From contig NZ_JAPDDP010000077.1 in NCBI RefSeq assembly GCF_027587195.1, positions 1 to 36,226 on the forward strand: 36,226 bases of DNA, read 5' to 3'. Position numbers and translations under genes: made by a program. Below the pieces are notes generated by a model that saw nothing but the letters and a program-made list of their open reading frames with translations, was not told where the DNA came from and did not search any database. This document shows, in pieces, positions 8,041-20,325 of this stretch; within the stretch, counting starts at the first letter, position 1; every line of letters starts with the position of its first letter. The stretch is from Solirubrobacter phytolaccae. GTDB taxonomy: Bacteria > Actinomycetota > Thermoleophilia > Solirubrobacterales > Solirubrobacteraceae.

Positions 8041-9718
8041 GCGTGTCGGCAGGTACGCGCAACGACCCGGGGCAGTGGTTCGAGGCCCAGCCGCTGTGGT
8101 TCAAGACGGCCGTGTTCTACGAGATCCACACGCGCGCCTTCTTCGACGCCAACGGCGACGGCTCCGGCGACTTCCGCGGCCTGACCGAGAAGCTCGACTA
8201 CCTGCAGTGGCTGGGTGTGGATTGCATCTGGCTGCTGCCGTTCTTCAAGTCGCCGCTGCGTGACGGCGGCTACGACATCAGCGACTTCCTCGAGATCCAG
8301 CCCGACTACGGGACGGTCGAGGACGTCCGGGCCTTCATCGAGGCCGCCCATCAGCGTGGGATGCGCGTCATCGCCGACCTGGTGATGAACCACACGTCCT
8401 CCGACCACGCGTGGTTCCGGGAGTCGCGATCGAGCCCGGACAACCCGAAGCGCGATTGGTACGTGTGGTCCGACGACCCCACGCGGTACAGCGAGGCGCG
8501 GATCATCTTCACGGACACCGAGTCCTCGAACTGGACCTGGGACGACGAGGCCGGCGCCTACTTCTGGCACCGCTTCTTCTCCCACCAGCCCGACCTGAAC
8601 TTCGACAACCCCGAGGTCCAGGACGCGATGCTGGAGGTCCTGCGCTTCTGGCTGGACCTGGGCATGGACGGCTTCCGCCTGGACGCCGTCCCGTACCTGT
8701 ACGAGCGCGACGGCACCAACGGCGAGAACCTCCCCGAGACGCACGCCTACCTCAAGCGGGTCCGGGCGGAGATCGACAAGCACTACCCCGACCGCGTGCT
8801 GCTCGCCGAGGCGAACCAGTGGCCGGCGGACGTCGTCGAGTACTTCGGCGACGGCGACGAGTGCCACATGGCCTTCCACTTCCCCGTGATGCCGCGCATG
8901 TTCATGGCGGTGCGGCGCGAGGAGGCCAACCCGATCTACGAGATCCTGCGCCAGACCCCCGACATCCCGGACAACTGCCAGTGGGGCCTGTTCCTGCGCA
9001 ACCACGACGAGCTCACGCTCGAGATGGTCACGGACGAAGAGCGCGACTACATGTACGCGGAGTACGCCAAGGACCCGCGGATGAAGATCAACGTCGGCAT
9101 CCGCCGTCGGCTCGCGCCGCTGATGGAGGGCGGCCGCGACGAGATCGAGCTGCTGCACGCGATCCTCTTCAGCCTCCCGGGCGCGCCGGTCCTGTACTAC
9201 GGCGACGAGATCATGATGGGCGACAACGTCTACCTCGGCGACCGGGACGGGGTGCGCACGCCGATGCAGTGGAGCGGCGACCGCAACGGCGGCTTCAGCC
9301 GCGCGGACTTCGCCCAGCTCTACGCGCCGCCGCTGATGGACCCGCTGTACGGCTTCCAGGCGGTCAACGTCGAGGCCCAGATGCGCACGCCGTACAGCCT
9401 CCTGCGCTGGCTGCGGCGGTTCGTCGCGCTGCGCAAGGAGCACCCCGTGTTCGGGCTCGGCGCGTACGACCCGCTGACGCCGTCGAACCCGAAGATCTTC
9501 GCCCACGTCCGCACGTACGAGGAGGACGTGATGTTGTGCGTCCACAATCTCGCGCGCTCCGCCCAGGCGGTGGAGCTCGACCTCTCGCCCTACGAAGGAC
9601 GGTCACCCGTGGAGATCTTCGGCCGCTCGCGCTTCCCGAGCATCGGCGAGCTCCCCTACCTGCTGACGCTCGCACCGCGCGGTTTCTATTGGTTCCAACT
9701 CGTGAAGGATGAGCCGGA

Positions 9719-9722
<4 letters not shown>
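8037..9722 (+). CDS. treS: Trehalose synthase (maltose alpha-D-glucosyltransferase)
   Basis: 561 aa, GH13 subfamily 16. Interconverts trehalose and maltose, feeding maltose to the kinase encoded next. [25 protein letters not shown] opens the barrel; nucleophile Asp216 in [21 protein letters not shown], acid/base Glu258 in LLAEANQWP and Asp324 in [11 protein letters not shown] are all present. [15 protein letters not shown] and [11 protein letters not shown] are typical of TreS. The GTG start overlaps the glgE stop, and the stop overlaps the maltokinase start (ATGA). No maltokinase domain is fused at the C-terminus; the kinase is a separate gene here. Confidence 0.96.
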
Positions 9723-11065
<1,343 letters not shown>

Positions 11066-11069
11066 ACAG

Positions 11070-13247
11070 ATGAGTGAAGCCGACCAGCTGGTATCCCGCC
11101 AGCACGCGAACCCCCATGGATACCTCGGTGCCCACCCCGCGAACGGCAAGGGGGTGGTGATCCGCACGTTCCGCCCGGCGGCGGCGAAGGTCGAGGTCGT
11201 CTCGGCCGACGGCTCGCACTCCGCGCTCGAGCAGGTGCACCCCGGCGGCGTGTTCGAGGGCTTCATCAAGGGCGCGGACCTGCCGCTGGCCTACACGCTC
11301 GAGGTCGACTACGGCGACTCCGGCACGGTCACGATCGAGGACCCGTACCGCTTCCTGCCGACGATCGGCGAGCTCGACGTCCACCTGCTCGGCGAAGGCC
11401 GGCACGAGGAGCTGTGGGAGCGCCTGGGCGCGCACGTGACCGAGTCCGACGGCGTCACCGGCACCGCGTTCGCGGTCTGGGCGCCGTCCGCCAAGGCCGT
11501 GTCCGTCGTCGGCGACTTCAACTACTGGGACGGCCGCATCCACCCGATGCGCTCGCTCGGCTCCTCCGGCGTGTGGGAGCTGTTCCTGCCCGGCGTGGGC
11601 GACGGGGCCCGGTACAAGTTCGAGATCCTCACCCAGGAGGGCGAGATCCGGCTGAAGGCCGACCCGGTCGCGTTCGCCACCGAGGTGCCGCCGAAGACCG
11701 CCTCGGTCGTGCACGACCCCAAGCACGTCTGGAACGACAAGAAGTGGGTGGAGGCGCGCCGCAAGTCCAGCGCGCTGGAAGGCCCGATGTCGATCTACGA
11801 GGTGCACCTGGGCTCGTGGCGGCTGAACCCGCTCGAGGACAACCGGTCGCTGAACTACCTCGAGCTGGCCGACGAGCTGTCGGCGTACGCGAAGGACATG
11901 GGCTTCACCCACATCGAGCTGCTGCCGGTGATGGCCCACCCGTTCACGGGCTCGTGGGGCTACCAGGTGACGGGCTACTTCGCGCCCACGCCGAAGTTCG
12001 GCACGCCCGACGACTTCCGCGAGTTCGTCGACCGCGTGCACCAGAACGGGATCGGCGTGATCCTCGACTGGGTCCCGGCGCACTTCCCGCGCGACGACTT
12101 CGCGCTCGCCCGCTTCGACGGCACGGCGCTCTACGAGCACGACGACCCGCGCCGCGGCGCGCACCCCGACTGGGGCACGCTCGTCTTCAACTACGGGCGC
12201 CACGAGGTCCGCAACTTCCTCGTCTCGAACGCGCTGTTCTGGCTCGAGGAGTTCCACGCCGACGGCATCCGCGTGGACGCCGTGGCGTCGATGCTCTACC
12301 TCGACTACTCGCGCGAAGACGGCCAGTGGGTGCCGAACCAGTACGGCGGCAACGAGGACCTGGACGCGGTCGCGTTCCTGAAGGAGTTCAACGAGGTCGT
12401 CCACTCGCGCGAGCCGGGGGTCATCTCCGCCGCCGAGGAGTCGACGGCGTGGCCGGGCGTCTCACGCCCCACGTACCTGGGCGGGCTCGGATTCGGCTTC
12501 AAGTGGAACATGGGCTGGATGCACGACACGCTGGCGTACTTCCAGAACGACCCGATCTATCGCCGGTTCCACCACCACGAGCTGACCTTCAGCCTCGTCT
12601 ACGCGTTCACGGAGAACTTCATCCTGCCCCTGTCGCACGACGAGGTCGTGCACGGCAAGGGCTCGCTGCTGACGAAGATGCCGGGCGACCGCTGGCAGAA
12701 GCTCGCGAACCTGCGCTCCCTGTACGCCTACATGTGGGCGCACCCCGGCAAGAAGCTCCTGTTCATGGGCCAGGAGTTCGCGCAGGAGCAGGAGTGGAAC
12801 GAGTCGCGTTCGCTGGACTGGCACCTGCTCGAGAACCCGGAGCACTCCGGCATCCAGTCGCTCATCCGGGACCTGAACAAGGCCTACAAGGACGAGCCGG
12901 CGCTGTGGGAGATGGACTTCGACGGCAACGGCTTCTGGTGGACGGAGGCCAACGCGGCCGACGACAACGTGGTCGCGTTCGCCCGTCGGACCAAGGACTC
13001 CGAGCGCGTGGCGCTGTTCGTCGGCAACTTCTCGCCGGTCGTGCGGGAGAACTACCGGATCGGGCTGCCCCGCTCCGGGCGCTGGCGCGAGGTCGTCAAC
13101 ACCGACGCGAGCAACTACGGCGGCTCGGGTGTCGGGAACATGGGCGGCGTCGACGCCGAGGGCGAGGGCTGGCACGGCCAGCCGTTCAGCGCGGCGGTCA
13201 CTTTGCCGCCGCTCGGGGCGATCTGGCTGGTCCCCGAAGAATCCTGA
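11070..13247 (+). CDS. glgB: 1,4-alpha-glucan branching enzyme
   Basis: 725 aa, GH13 subfamily 9, the length of E. coli GlgB. Makes alpha-1,6 branches in the glucan extended by GlgE. N-terminal NPHGYLGAHP and a CBM48 segment (FAVWAPSAKAVSVVGDFNYWDG), then the barrel with nucleophile Asp403 (DGIRVDAVASMLYLDYSR), acid/base Glu456 (AAEESTAWPGVS) and Asp524 (LSHDEVVHGKGSLL); spacings of 53 and 68 equal those of the E. coli enzyme. ATG 11070 has GGAG 7 nt upstream; a longer form from 11031 would overlap mak and lacks support. Last gene of the glgE operon: the next gene starts 46 nt later and is unrelated. Confidence 0.96.
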   Translation: MSEADQLVSRQHANPHGYLGAHPANGKGVVIRTFRPAAAKVEVVSADGSHSALEQVHPGGVFEGFIKGADLPLAYTLEVDYGDSGTVTIEDPYRFLPTIGELDVHLLGEGRHEELWERLGAHVTESDGVTGTAFAVWAPSAKAVSVVGDFNYWDGRIHPMRSLGSSGVWELFLPGVGDGARYKFEILTQEGEIRLKADPVAFATEVPPKTASVVHDPKHVWNDKKWVEARRKSSALEGPMSIYEVHLGSWRLNPLEDNRSLNYLELADELSAYAKDMGFTHIELLPVMAHPFTGSWGYQVTGYFAPTPKFGTPDDFREFVDRVHQNGIGVILDWVPAHFPRDDFALARFDGTALYEHDDPRRGAHPDWGTLVFNYGRHEVRNFLVSNALFWLEEFHADGIRVDAVASMLYLDYSREDGQWVPNQYGGNEDLDAVAFLKEFNEVVHSREPGVISAAEESTAWPGVSRPTYLGGLGFGFKWNMGWMHDTLAYFQNDPIYRRFHHHELTFSLVYAFTENFILPLSHDEVVHGKGSLLTKMPGDRWQKLANLRSLYAYMWAHPGKKLLFMGQEFAQEQEWNESRSLDWHLLENPEHSGIQSLIRDLNKAYKDEPALWEMDFDGNGFWWTEANAADDNVVAFARRTKDSERVALFVGNFSPVVRENYRIGLPRSGRWREVVNTDASNYGGSGVGNMGGVDAEGEGWHGQPFSAAVTLPPLGAIWLVPEES

Positions 13248-13293
13248 GCGGAATTTGACTCAAACCGGACCGGACCGGGCCGAATAGTGGGGT

Positions 13294-14286
13294 GTGCAAG
13301 ACGAACGCCACCTCATGGGCCCGGTCTCCGGCTTCCTCTGGCTGGCCGCGGCGGCGGTCGCGATCGTCTGCCGCTTCCTTCCGGGCGCGCCCGAGGATCA
13401 TGACGTCGCGTTCTGGGCGCTGGCCGCGTTCACCGTCGGGTACTCGCTCGCGTGCATCACGCGGCTGATCCCCTGGCAGAAGGTCTCGATCCGCGGGCAC
13501 GCCGTCGCCGTCGTGCTGCTGCAGCCGCTGGTGGCGCTCGCGCTATTCGTGACGGGCGGCGCCAATGCCTACCTCGGCCCGGTGCTGGTCCTGCCGATGC
13601 TGTACGTGGCGTACTTCTTCCCGCTGCGCTACGCGATCGGACTCGGTGCGCTGGAGATCCTCACGTACGCCTCGCCGATCGTGCTCTCCGACGGGCCGAA
13701 CGGCCTGCTCGTGCACCGCACGGTCTCCTACGCCGTCGCCTACGCGGGCCTGGTGGCGACGATCCAGTTCCTCAAGCGCCGCCTGGTCGAGGCCGAGCGC
13801 GAGCAGCACCACATGGCCCGCGTCGACCCGCTCACGGGGCTCGCGAACCGGCGCGCGTTCGACGAGGCGCTGGCGTGCGCGTTCGAGACCGGGCACGTCT
13901 TCACCGTCCTGCTCATCGACATCGACCTGTTCAAGCAGATCAACGACCGCTTCGGCCACACCACGGGCGACCGCGTGCTGCGGGAGCTGGCCGCGCACAC
14001 GTCGGCCGAGGTCCGCACCGGCGACTGCCTGGCGCGGATCGGCGGTGACGAGTTCGCGCTCGTCGCCCCGGGCGCGGGCGACGACGCCGCCGAGCGCCTG
14101 CGGGAGGCGTTGCGGGACGCCGGCGCCCGCGTGGACGCCGGCGACGGCCCGCTCAACTTGACCGTCGTCGCCGCCGTGCACCCGGTCGACGGCGACGACC
14201 GCGCGACGCTCCTGCGCACCCTCGACCGTCGCCTGCACACGGTCAAGGACGCGCGGGAAACGTACTTAAACGTCCAGGACGTTTAA
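13294..14286 (+). CDS. Membrane-bound diguanylate cyclase (GGDEF)
   Basis: 330 aa. Residues about 8-165 contain several hydrophobic stretches (FLWLAAAAVAIVCRFL, AVAVVLLQPLVALALFV, LGPVLVLPMLYVAYFF), probably five or six membrane helices, then a short linker (KRRLVEAEREQHH) and a GGDEF domain: DPLTGLANRRAF, DIDLFKQINDRFGHTTGD, and an exact GGDEF at 250-254. RTGD at 241-244, five residues before GGDEF, is a canonical inhibitory site, so product feedback is expected. Should make c-di-GMP from two GTP. No periplasmic sensor domain is recognised. Start GTG 13294; ATG 13315 is an alternative that would shorten the N-terminus by 7 residues. Confidence 0.92.
   Translation: MQDERHLMGPVSGFLWLAAAAVAIVCRFLPGAPEDHDVAFWALAAFTVGYSLACITRLIPWQKVSIRGHAVAVVLLQPLVALALFVTGGANAYLGPVLVLPMLYVAYFFPLRYAIGLGALEILTYASPIVLSDGPNGLLVHRTVSYAVAYAGLVATIQFLKRRLVEAEREQHHMARVDPLTGLANRRAFDEALACAFETGHVFTVLLIDIDLFKQINDRFGHTTGDRVLRELAAHTSAEVRTGDCLARIGGDEFALVAPGAGDDAAERLREALRDAGARVDAGDGPLNLTVVAAVHPVDGDDRATLLRTLDRRLHTVKDARETYLNVQDV
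14266..14286. terminator. Palindrome overlapping the GGDEF stop codon
   Basis: Perfect 9-bp arms TTAAACGTC and GACGTTTAA around loop CAG. The right arm ends in the TAA stop of the GGDEF gene and lies 7 nt beyond the stop of the convergent FN3 gene. A/T-rich stem bases make it unlike the surrounding coding DNA. Probably a bidirectional terminator; no T-run beyond the stem. Confidence 0.55.
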
Positions 14287-14293
14287 CCGGCGC

Positions 14294-15511
14294 TTATCGG
14301 CGCTTGAGGTTGATCACCCGCGAGGTGCCAGAGACCTGGAGGCCGTTGTTGCGCGGGTTGACGACGACGCGGTAGTTCATGGCCCGCGTGCGGGAGCGCG
14401 TGACCGTGAACGAGTAGCGCGAGCGGTCGCCGGACAACGCGGACACGTTGGACCGCCCGACGGGAATCCAGCGACCGCTCCGCGACTGGCGCTGAAGCGA
14501 GGCCCGGCCGCTAGGCACCGAGGGCCAGATCGCGCCCGTGATCCGGGTACGCCGGCTCGAGACGCGGCTCGTCTTCAGCCCCACCTTGACGGCCACGCTG
14601 ATCGTGCTGACCCCGCTGGTGACCACCGTCGACGTGCGCGTCGCGACGCGCAGGCGGGTGGTGGCGACCAGCGGCGGCACGGTCACGGTGAACGAGCCGG
14701 AGCTGTTGGAGGTGGCCGTGGCGAGCTGCACCCACTGGCCCGTGAACGGGAAGTCGAGCTTCTCGACCGCGACGGGCGTCGTGCCCGAGCCGGTCACGCT
14801 GCCCGTGATCGTCAGGCCGGTGCCCCACTTGGGCTTGACGGTCGAGGGCGTGATGGCCACGCCGGTCGGCACGCGGGTCGTCGTGAACGTCCGGTTGCTC
14901 GTGCGCGTGACGCCCGCGGCGCTGGTGGCGACGGCGCGGTAGTTGTACCGGGTGTTCGGCCGCAGGCCGCTGACCGGCGCGGTGGTCGAGACCGTCGAGC
15001 TGCCCGCGCCGATCGGGACCGTGGGGGTGCGGGTGCCATACGACGTCGACGTCCCGTACTCGAAGTAGACGTTCGTGGCCTGCCCGCGCGGGTTGATGCC
15101 GGCGTTGAGCGTGGCGCCGTTGCCGGTCACGCCGGTGGCCGCGCGGCTGGAGACGGACGGCGCCGAGGGCGTGGCCGAGGTGCGCAGCGTGCGATCCCCG
15201 CCGCGGACCGGGTCGCTCGTGCCCTGGGTGGCGACGATCCGGTAGTGGTACGTCGTGTTCGCGGTCAGCCCGGTGATCGTGGCTCGCCCGTTGACGTCGG
15301 CGGTTCCGGAACCAGCGTCCTGATCGGGGGTCGTGAGCCCGTAGGAGGTCGAAGTTCCGTACTCGAAGCGGTACGTGGTCCCCGCTCCGCCGGGGTTGAC
15401 GACGCCGGTGACGACGGCTGAGCCGGTGGTGACCGACTCCGATCCGCCGGTCGAGACGACGGGTGCGGCCTGGGCGATGAGCGCGGTGGCAATCAGGGCG
15501 AGGAGTTGCAT
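14294..15511 (-). CDS. Secreted protein with two fibronectin type III-like repeats
   Basis: 405 aa. Signal peptide MQLLALIATALIAQA, then two homologous beta-sandwich modules of about 95 residues. Each has the core FEYGTSTSYG followed by a TGL..NTTYHYR / SGLRPNTRYNYR strand, which is the FN3 tyrosine-corner region. Residues about 215-405 are a different beta-rich, Ser/Thr/Arg-rich segment (VKPKWGTGLTITGSV, then RTRITGAIWPSVPSGRASLQRQ) that resembles Ig-like adhesion modules. Very basic C-terminus. No catalytic motif. Likely extracellular or cell-wall associated. ATG 15511 chosen for the signal peptide; longer forms would run into the divergent nucleoside hydrolase gene. Confidence 0.8.
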   Translation of the reverse strand: MQLLALIATALIAQAAPVVSTGGSESVTTGSAVVTGVVNPGGAGTTYRFEYGTSTSYGLTTPDQDAGSGTADVNGRATITGLTANTTYHYRIVATQGTSDPVRGGDRTLRTSATPSAPSVSSRAATGVTGNGATLNAGINPRGQATNVYFEYGTSTSYGTRTPTVPIGAGSSTVSTTAPVSGLRPNTRYNYRAVATSAAGVTRTSNRTFTTTRVPTGVAITPSTVKPKWGTGLTITGSVTGSGTTPVAVEKLDFPFTGQWVQLATATSNSSGSFTVTVPPLVATTRLRVATRTSTVVTSGVSTISVAVKVGLKTSRVSSRRTRITGAIWPSVPSGRASLQRQSRSGRWIPVGRSNVSALSGDRSRYSFTVTRSRTRAMNYRVVVNPRNNGLQVSGTSRVINLKRR

Positions 15512-15551
15512 GGCGACGATGTGAACACGCGGCCCGCTTGAATGATGCGCC

Positions 15552-16481
15552 ATGCCGAAGACGCCGGTGATCATCGACTGCGACCCTGGCCACGACGACG
15601 CGATGGCGCTGCTGCTCGCGCTCGCGAGCCCTGAGCTGGAAGTCGTGGCCGTCACGACCGTGGCCGGGAACCAGACGCTGGACAAGGTCACGGCCAACGC
15701 CATCCGGGTGCTGGACGTCGCGAACGCGACCGGCATCCCGGTCGCCGCGGGCGCCGCGCGCCCGCTCGTGCACGACACGGCCGGTCTCGCCGCCGACGTG
15801 CACGGCGAGACCGGCCTGGACGGCCCGGACCTGCCGCCGCCGTCCCGCGAGCCCGAGCCGCTGCACGCCGTCGAGCTGATGGCGCGCGAGCTGCGCAAGC
15901 GCCCGCTCACGCTGATCCCGGTCGGCCCGCTCACCAACATCGCGCTGCTGATCGCGATGCATCCCGAGCTGGTCGAGAACATCGAGGACATCGTCGTGAT
16001 GGGCGGCGCGATCGGCCTGGGCAACGTCACGCCGAGCGCCGAGTTCAACCTCTGGTGCGACCCCGAGGCGGCCCTGCGGGTCTTCGAGTCCGACGCCGAC
16101 GTGACCATGATCGGCCTCGACGTCACCCACCAGGCGATGCTCAGCGCCGCGCGCGCCGAGGCGCTGCGCGAGACGGGGCGGGCGGGTGCGGTCGTCGCCG
16201 ACCTGCACGCCTTCTACCGACGGTTCCATTTGGAGGTCTATGGGCATGACGACACCCCAGTGCACGATGCCCTCGCCGTCGCCCACGTGATCGACCCGAA
16301 GATCCTCAAGACCACGCCGCTGAGCGTCGAGATCGACGTCACGCAAGGCCCGTGCCGTGGCCGCACGGTGGTCGACCAGCTGCGCCGCACGGACCGTCCC
16401 GCGAACGCGCACGTCGCCGTCGACGTGGACGCCGACCGCTTCATCGACCTGCTCACCTCGCGGATCGGCTCGCTGGCTTGA
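15552..16481 (+). CDS. Inosine-uridine-type nucleoside hydrolase
   Basis: 309 aa, complete. Cleaves the N-glycosidic bond of ribonucleosides. The Ca-binding signature DCDPGHDDA is at residues 9-17; GNQTLDKVTANA, PVGPLTNIALL, VMGGAIGLGNVTPSAEFNLWCDPEAA and the late DTPVHDALAVA with the last Ca-ligand Asp are all present. The subfamily (IunH/RihA/RihB-like) cannot be fixed. It heads the treZ-glgX-treY run: its TGA overlaps the TTG start of treZ, so a nucleoside-salvage enzyme is translationally coupled to trehalose genes. Upstream, 40 nt separate it from the divergent FN3 gene; AATGAT lies 5 nt before the ATG. Confidence 0.94.
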   Translation: MPKTPVIIDCDPGHDDAMALLLALASPELEVVAVTTVAGNQTLDKVTANAIRVLDVANATGIPVAAGAARPLVHDTAGLAADVHGETGLDGPDLPPPSREPEPLHAVELMARELRKRPLTLIPVGPLTNIALLIAMHPELVENIEDIVVMGGAIGLGNVTPSAEFNLWCDPEAALRVFESDADVTMIGLDVTHQAMLSAARAEALRETGRAGAVVADLHAFYRRFHLEVYGHDDTPVHDALAVAHVIDPKILKTTPLSVEIDVTQGPCRGRTVVDQLRRTDRPANAHVAVDVDADRFIDLLTSRIGSLA

Positions 16482-18204
16482 GCGCCGACTACCCCTTCCA
16501 GCGCCCCCTCGGCGCGTTCCCGGAGCGCCACGGCCGGACGCGGTTCCGCGTCTGGGCGCCGGATCCGACCGAGGTGCTCCTGCGCACCGGCGGCGCCGAC
16601 CATGCGCTCGACCTCGTCGGCTTCGGCGTCTACGAGGCCGAGCTGGACGTCCCCGCCGGCGCCGACTATCAGTACGTGATCGACGGCGAGGCGCTGCCCG
16701 ACCCGTGCTCGCGCTGGCAGCCCGAGGGCCTGCGCGGCCCGTCCCGCGTGTTCGACCCGCACGCCTTCGCCTGGACCGACCACGCCTTCCGCACCCCCGG
16801 CCTGCACGACGCGGTCATCTACGAGCTGCACGTCGGCACGTTCTCGCCCGCAGGCACGTTCGACGGCGCGATCCCGCACCTGCAGGAGCTCGCCGACCTC
16901 GGCGTGACCGTGCTCGAGCTGATGCCCGTGGCCGAGTTCCCCGGCGCGCGCGGCTGGAGCTACGACGGCGTCTACCTGAGCGCCGCCCAGTCGTCCTACG
17001 GCGGCCCGGAGGCACTGCAGCGGCTCGTCGACGCCGCGCACGCGCTCGGCCTCGCCGTCGTGCTCGACGTGGTCTACAACCACATCGGCGCCTCCGGCAA
17101 CAAGGCCGTGCTGGCGTACGGCCCGTACTTCACCCACAAGCACGAGACGCCCTGGGGCGCCTCCCTGAACGTGGACGGCGAGCACTCCGACGCCGTCCGC
17201 GAGTGGGTGTGCCAGAGCGCGGAGCAGTGGATCCGCGACTTCCACCTCGACGGGCTGCGGCTGGACGCGATCCACGCGATCTCCGACTCGAGCCCGGAGC
17301 ACCTGGTGGCCGAGGTCTCCCGCCGCGTGCACGCGATCCACCCGGGCGCGCTCGTGATCGCCGAGTCGGGCATGAACGACCCGAAGGTCATGCGCGCGCG
17401 TGAGCTGGGCGGCTGGGGCTGCGACGCCGCCTGGGCCGACGACTTCCACCACGCGCTGCGCGTCCTGCTCACGGGCGAGACCCAGGGCTGGTACGAGGAG
17501 TTCGACGAGCTGGCGCTGCTGGCGAAGGCCTTCCGCCGCCCGCACGTCCACGACGGCAACTACTCGACGTTCCGCAAGCGCCGCTTCGGGGCGCCGGCGT
17601 TCGACGTGCCGCCGGAGCGTTTCATCGTCTTCTCCGCCGACCACGACCAGGTCGGCAACCGCGCGTTCGGGGACCGGCTCCCCGTGCAGGCGCGGGCACT
17701 CGCGGCGTTCTGCACGCTTTTGTCACCCTTCACGCCCATGCTGTTCCAGGGCGAGGAATACGGCGAGCGGGCGCCGTTCCAGTTCTTCACGGACCACATC
17801 GACCCGGAGATCGCGGACGCCACCCGCGAAGGGCGCCGCCGTGAGTTCGCCTCCTTCGCCGCGTTCGCCGGTGAAGAGGTGCCCGACCCGCAGGACGTCG
17901 CCACGTTCGAGCGCTCCAAGCTCACGCGCGAAGGTGAGCCGGAGGGTCTGCGCGAGTTGCATCGCGCGCTGCTGCGCGCCCGCCGCGCGCTGCCCGCCGG
18001 CGACGTCGACGAAGTGACCTTCGACGAGCGCGCCGGCTGGCTCGCCGTCAAGCGCGGTGACCACACGCTGCTGGCGAACTTCGCCCGCACGGCCGTGCAC
18101 GTACCCCGCGACCGCACTGAGGAGATCGTCCTGAGCACCCACGAGCCGACGCTCGAACCCGGATTCGTCGTCCTTGCACCCCTGTCCGGAGCGCTGGTGC
18201 GCTG

Positions 18205-18205
<1 letters not shown>
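16478..18205 (+). CDS. treZ: Maltooligosyltrehalose trehalohydrolase
   Basis: 575 aa, GH13 subfamily 10. Releases trehalose from maltooligosyl-trehalose made by TreY. An N-terminal CBM48-like domain (RTRFRVWAPDPTEVLLRTGGADH) precedes the barrel: DAVIYELHVGTFSPAGTFDGAI, VLDVVYNHIGASGN, nucleophile Asp263 (GLRLDAIHAI), acid/base Glu296 (VIAESGMNDPKV), Asp390 (SADHDQVGNRAFGDR). The only sensible start is TTG 16478, overlapping the nucleoside hydrolase stop (TTGA); reading on upstream in frame leads into that gene with no ATG or GTG close by. The final TGATG overlaps glgX by 1 nt. Confidence 0.95.

Positions 18206-20321
<2,116 letters not shown>

Positions 20322-20325
<4 letters not shown>

Noticed and set aside
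13261-13282. CCGGA repeats after glgB as a terminator or repeat array
   Set aside because: Only three short overlapping CCGGA units that do not form a stable hairpin; they are within what GC-rich DNA gives by chance.
13255-13290. TTGACT (13255) with AATAGT (13283) as a promoter for the GGDEF gene
   Set aside because: The spacer is 22 nt, so a standard promoter is not supported; the gene may be read from the glgB transcript.
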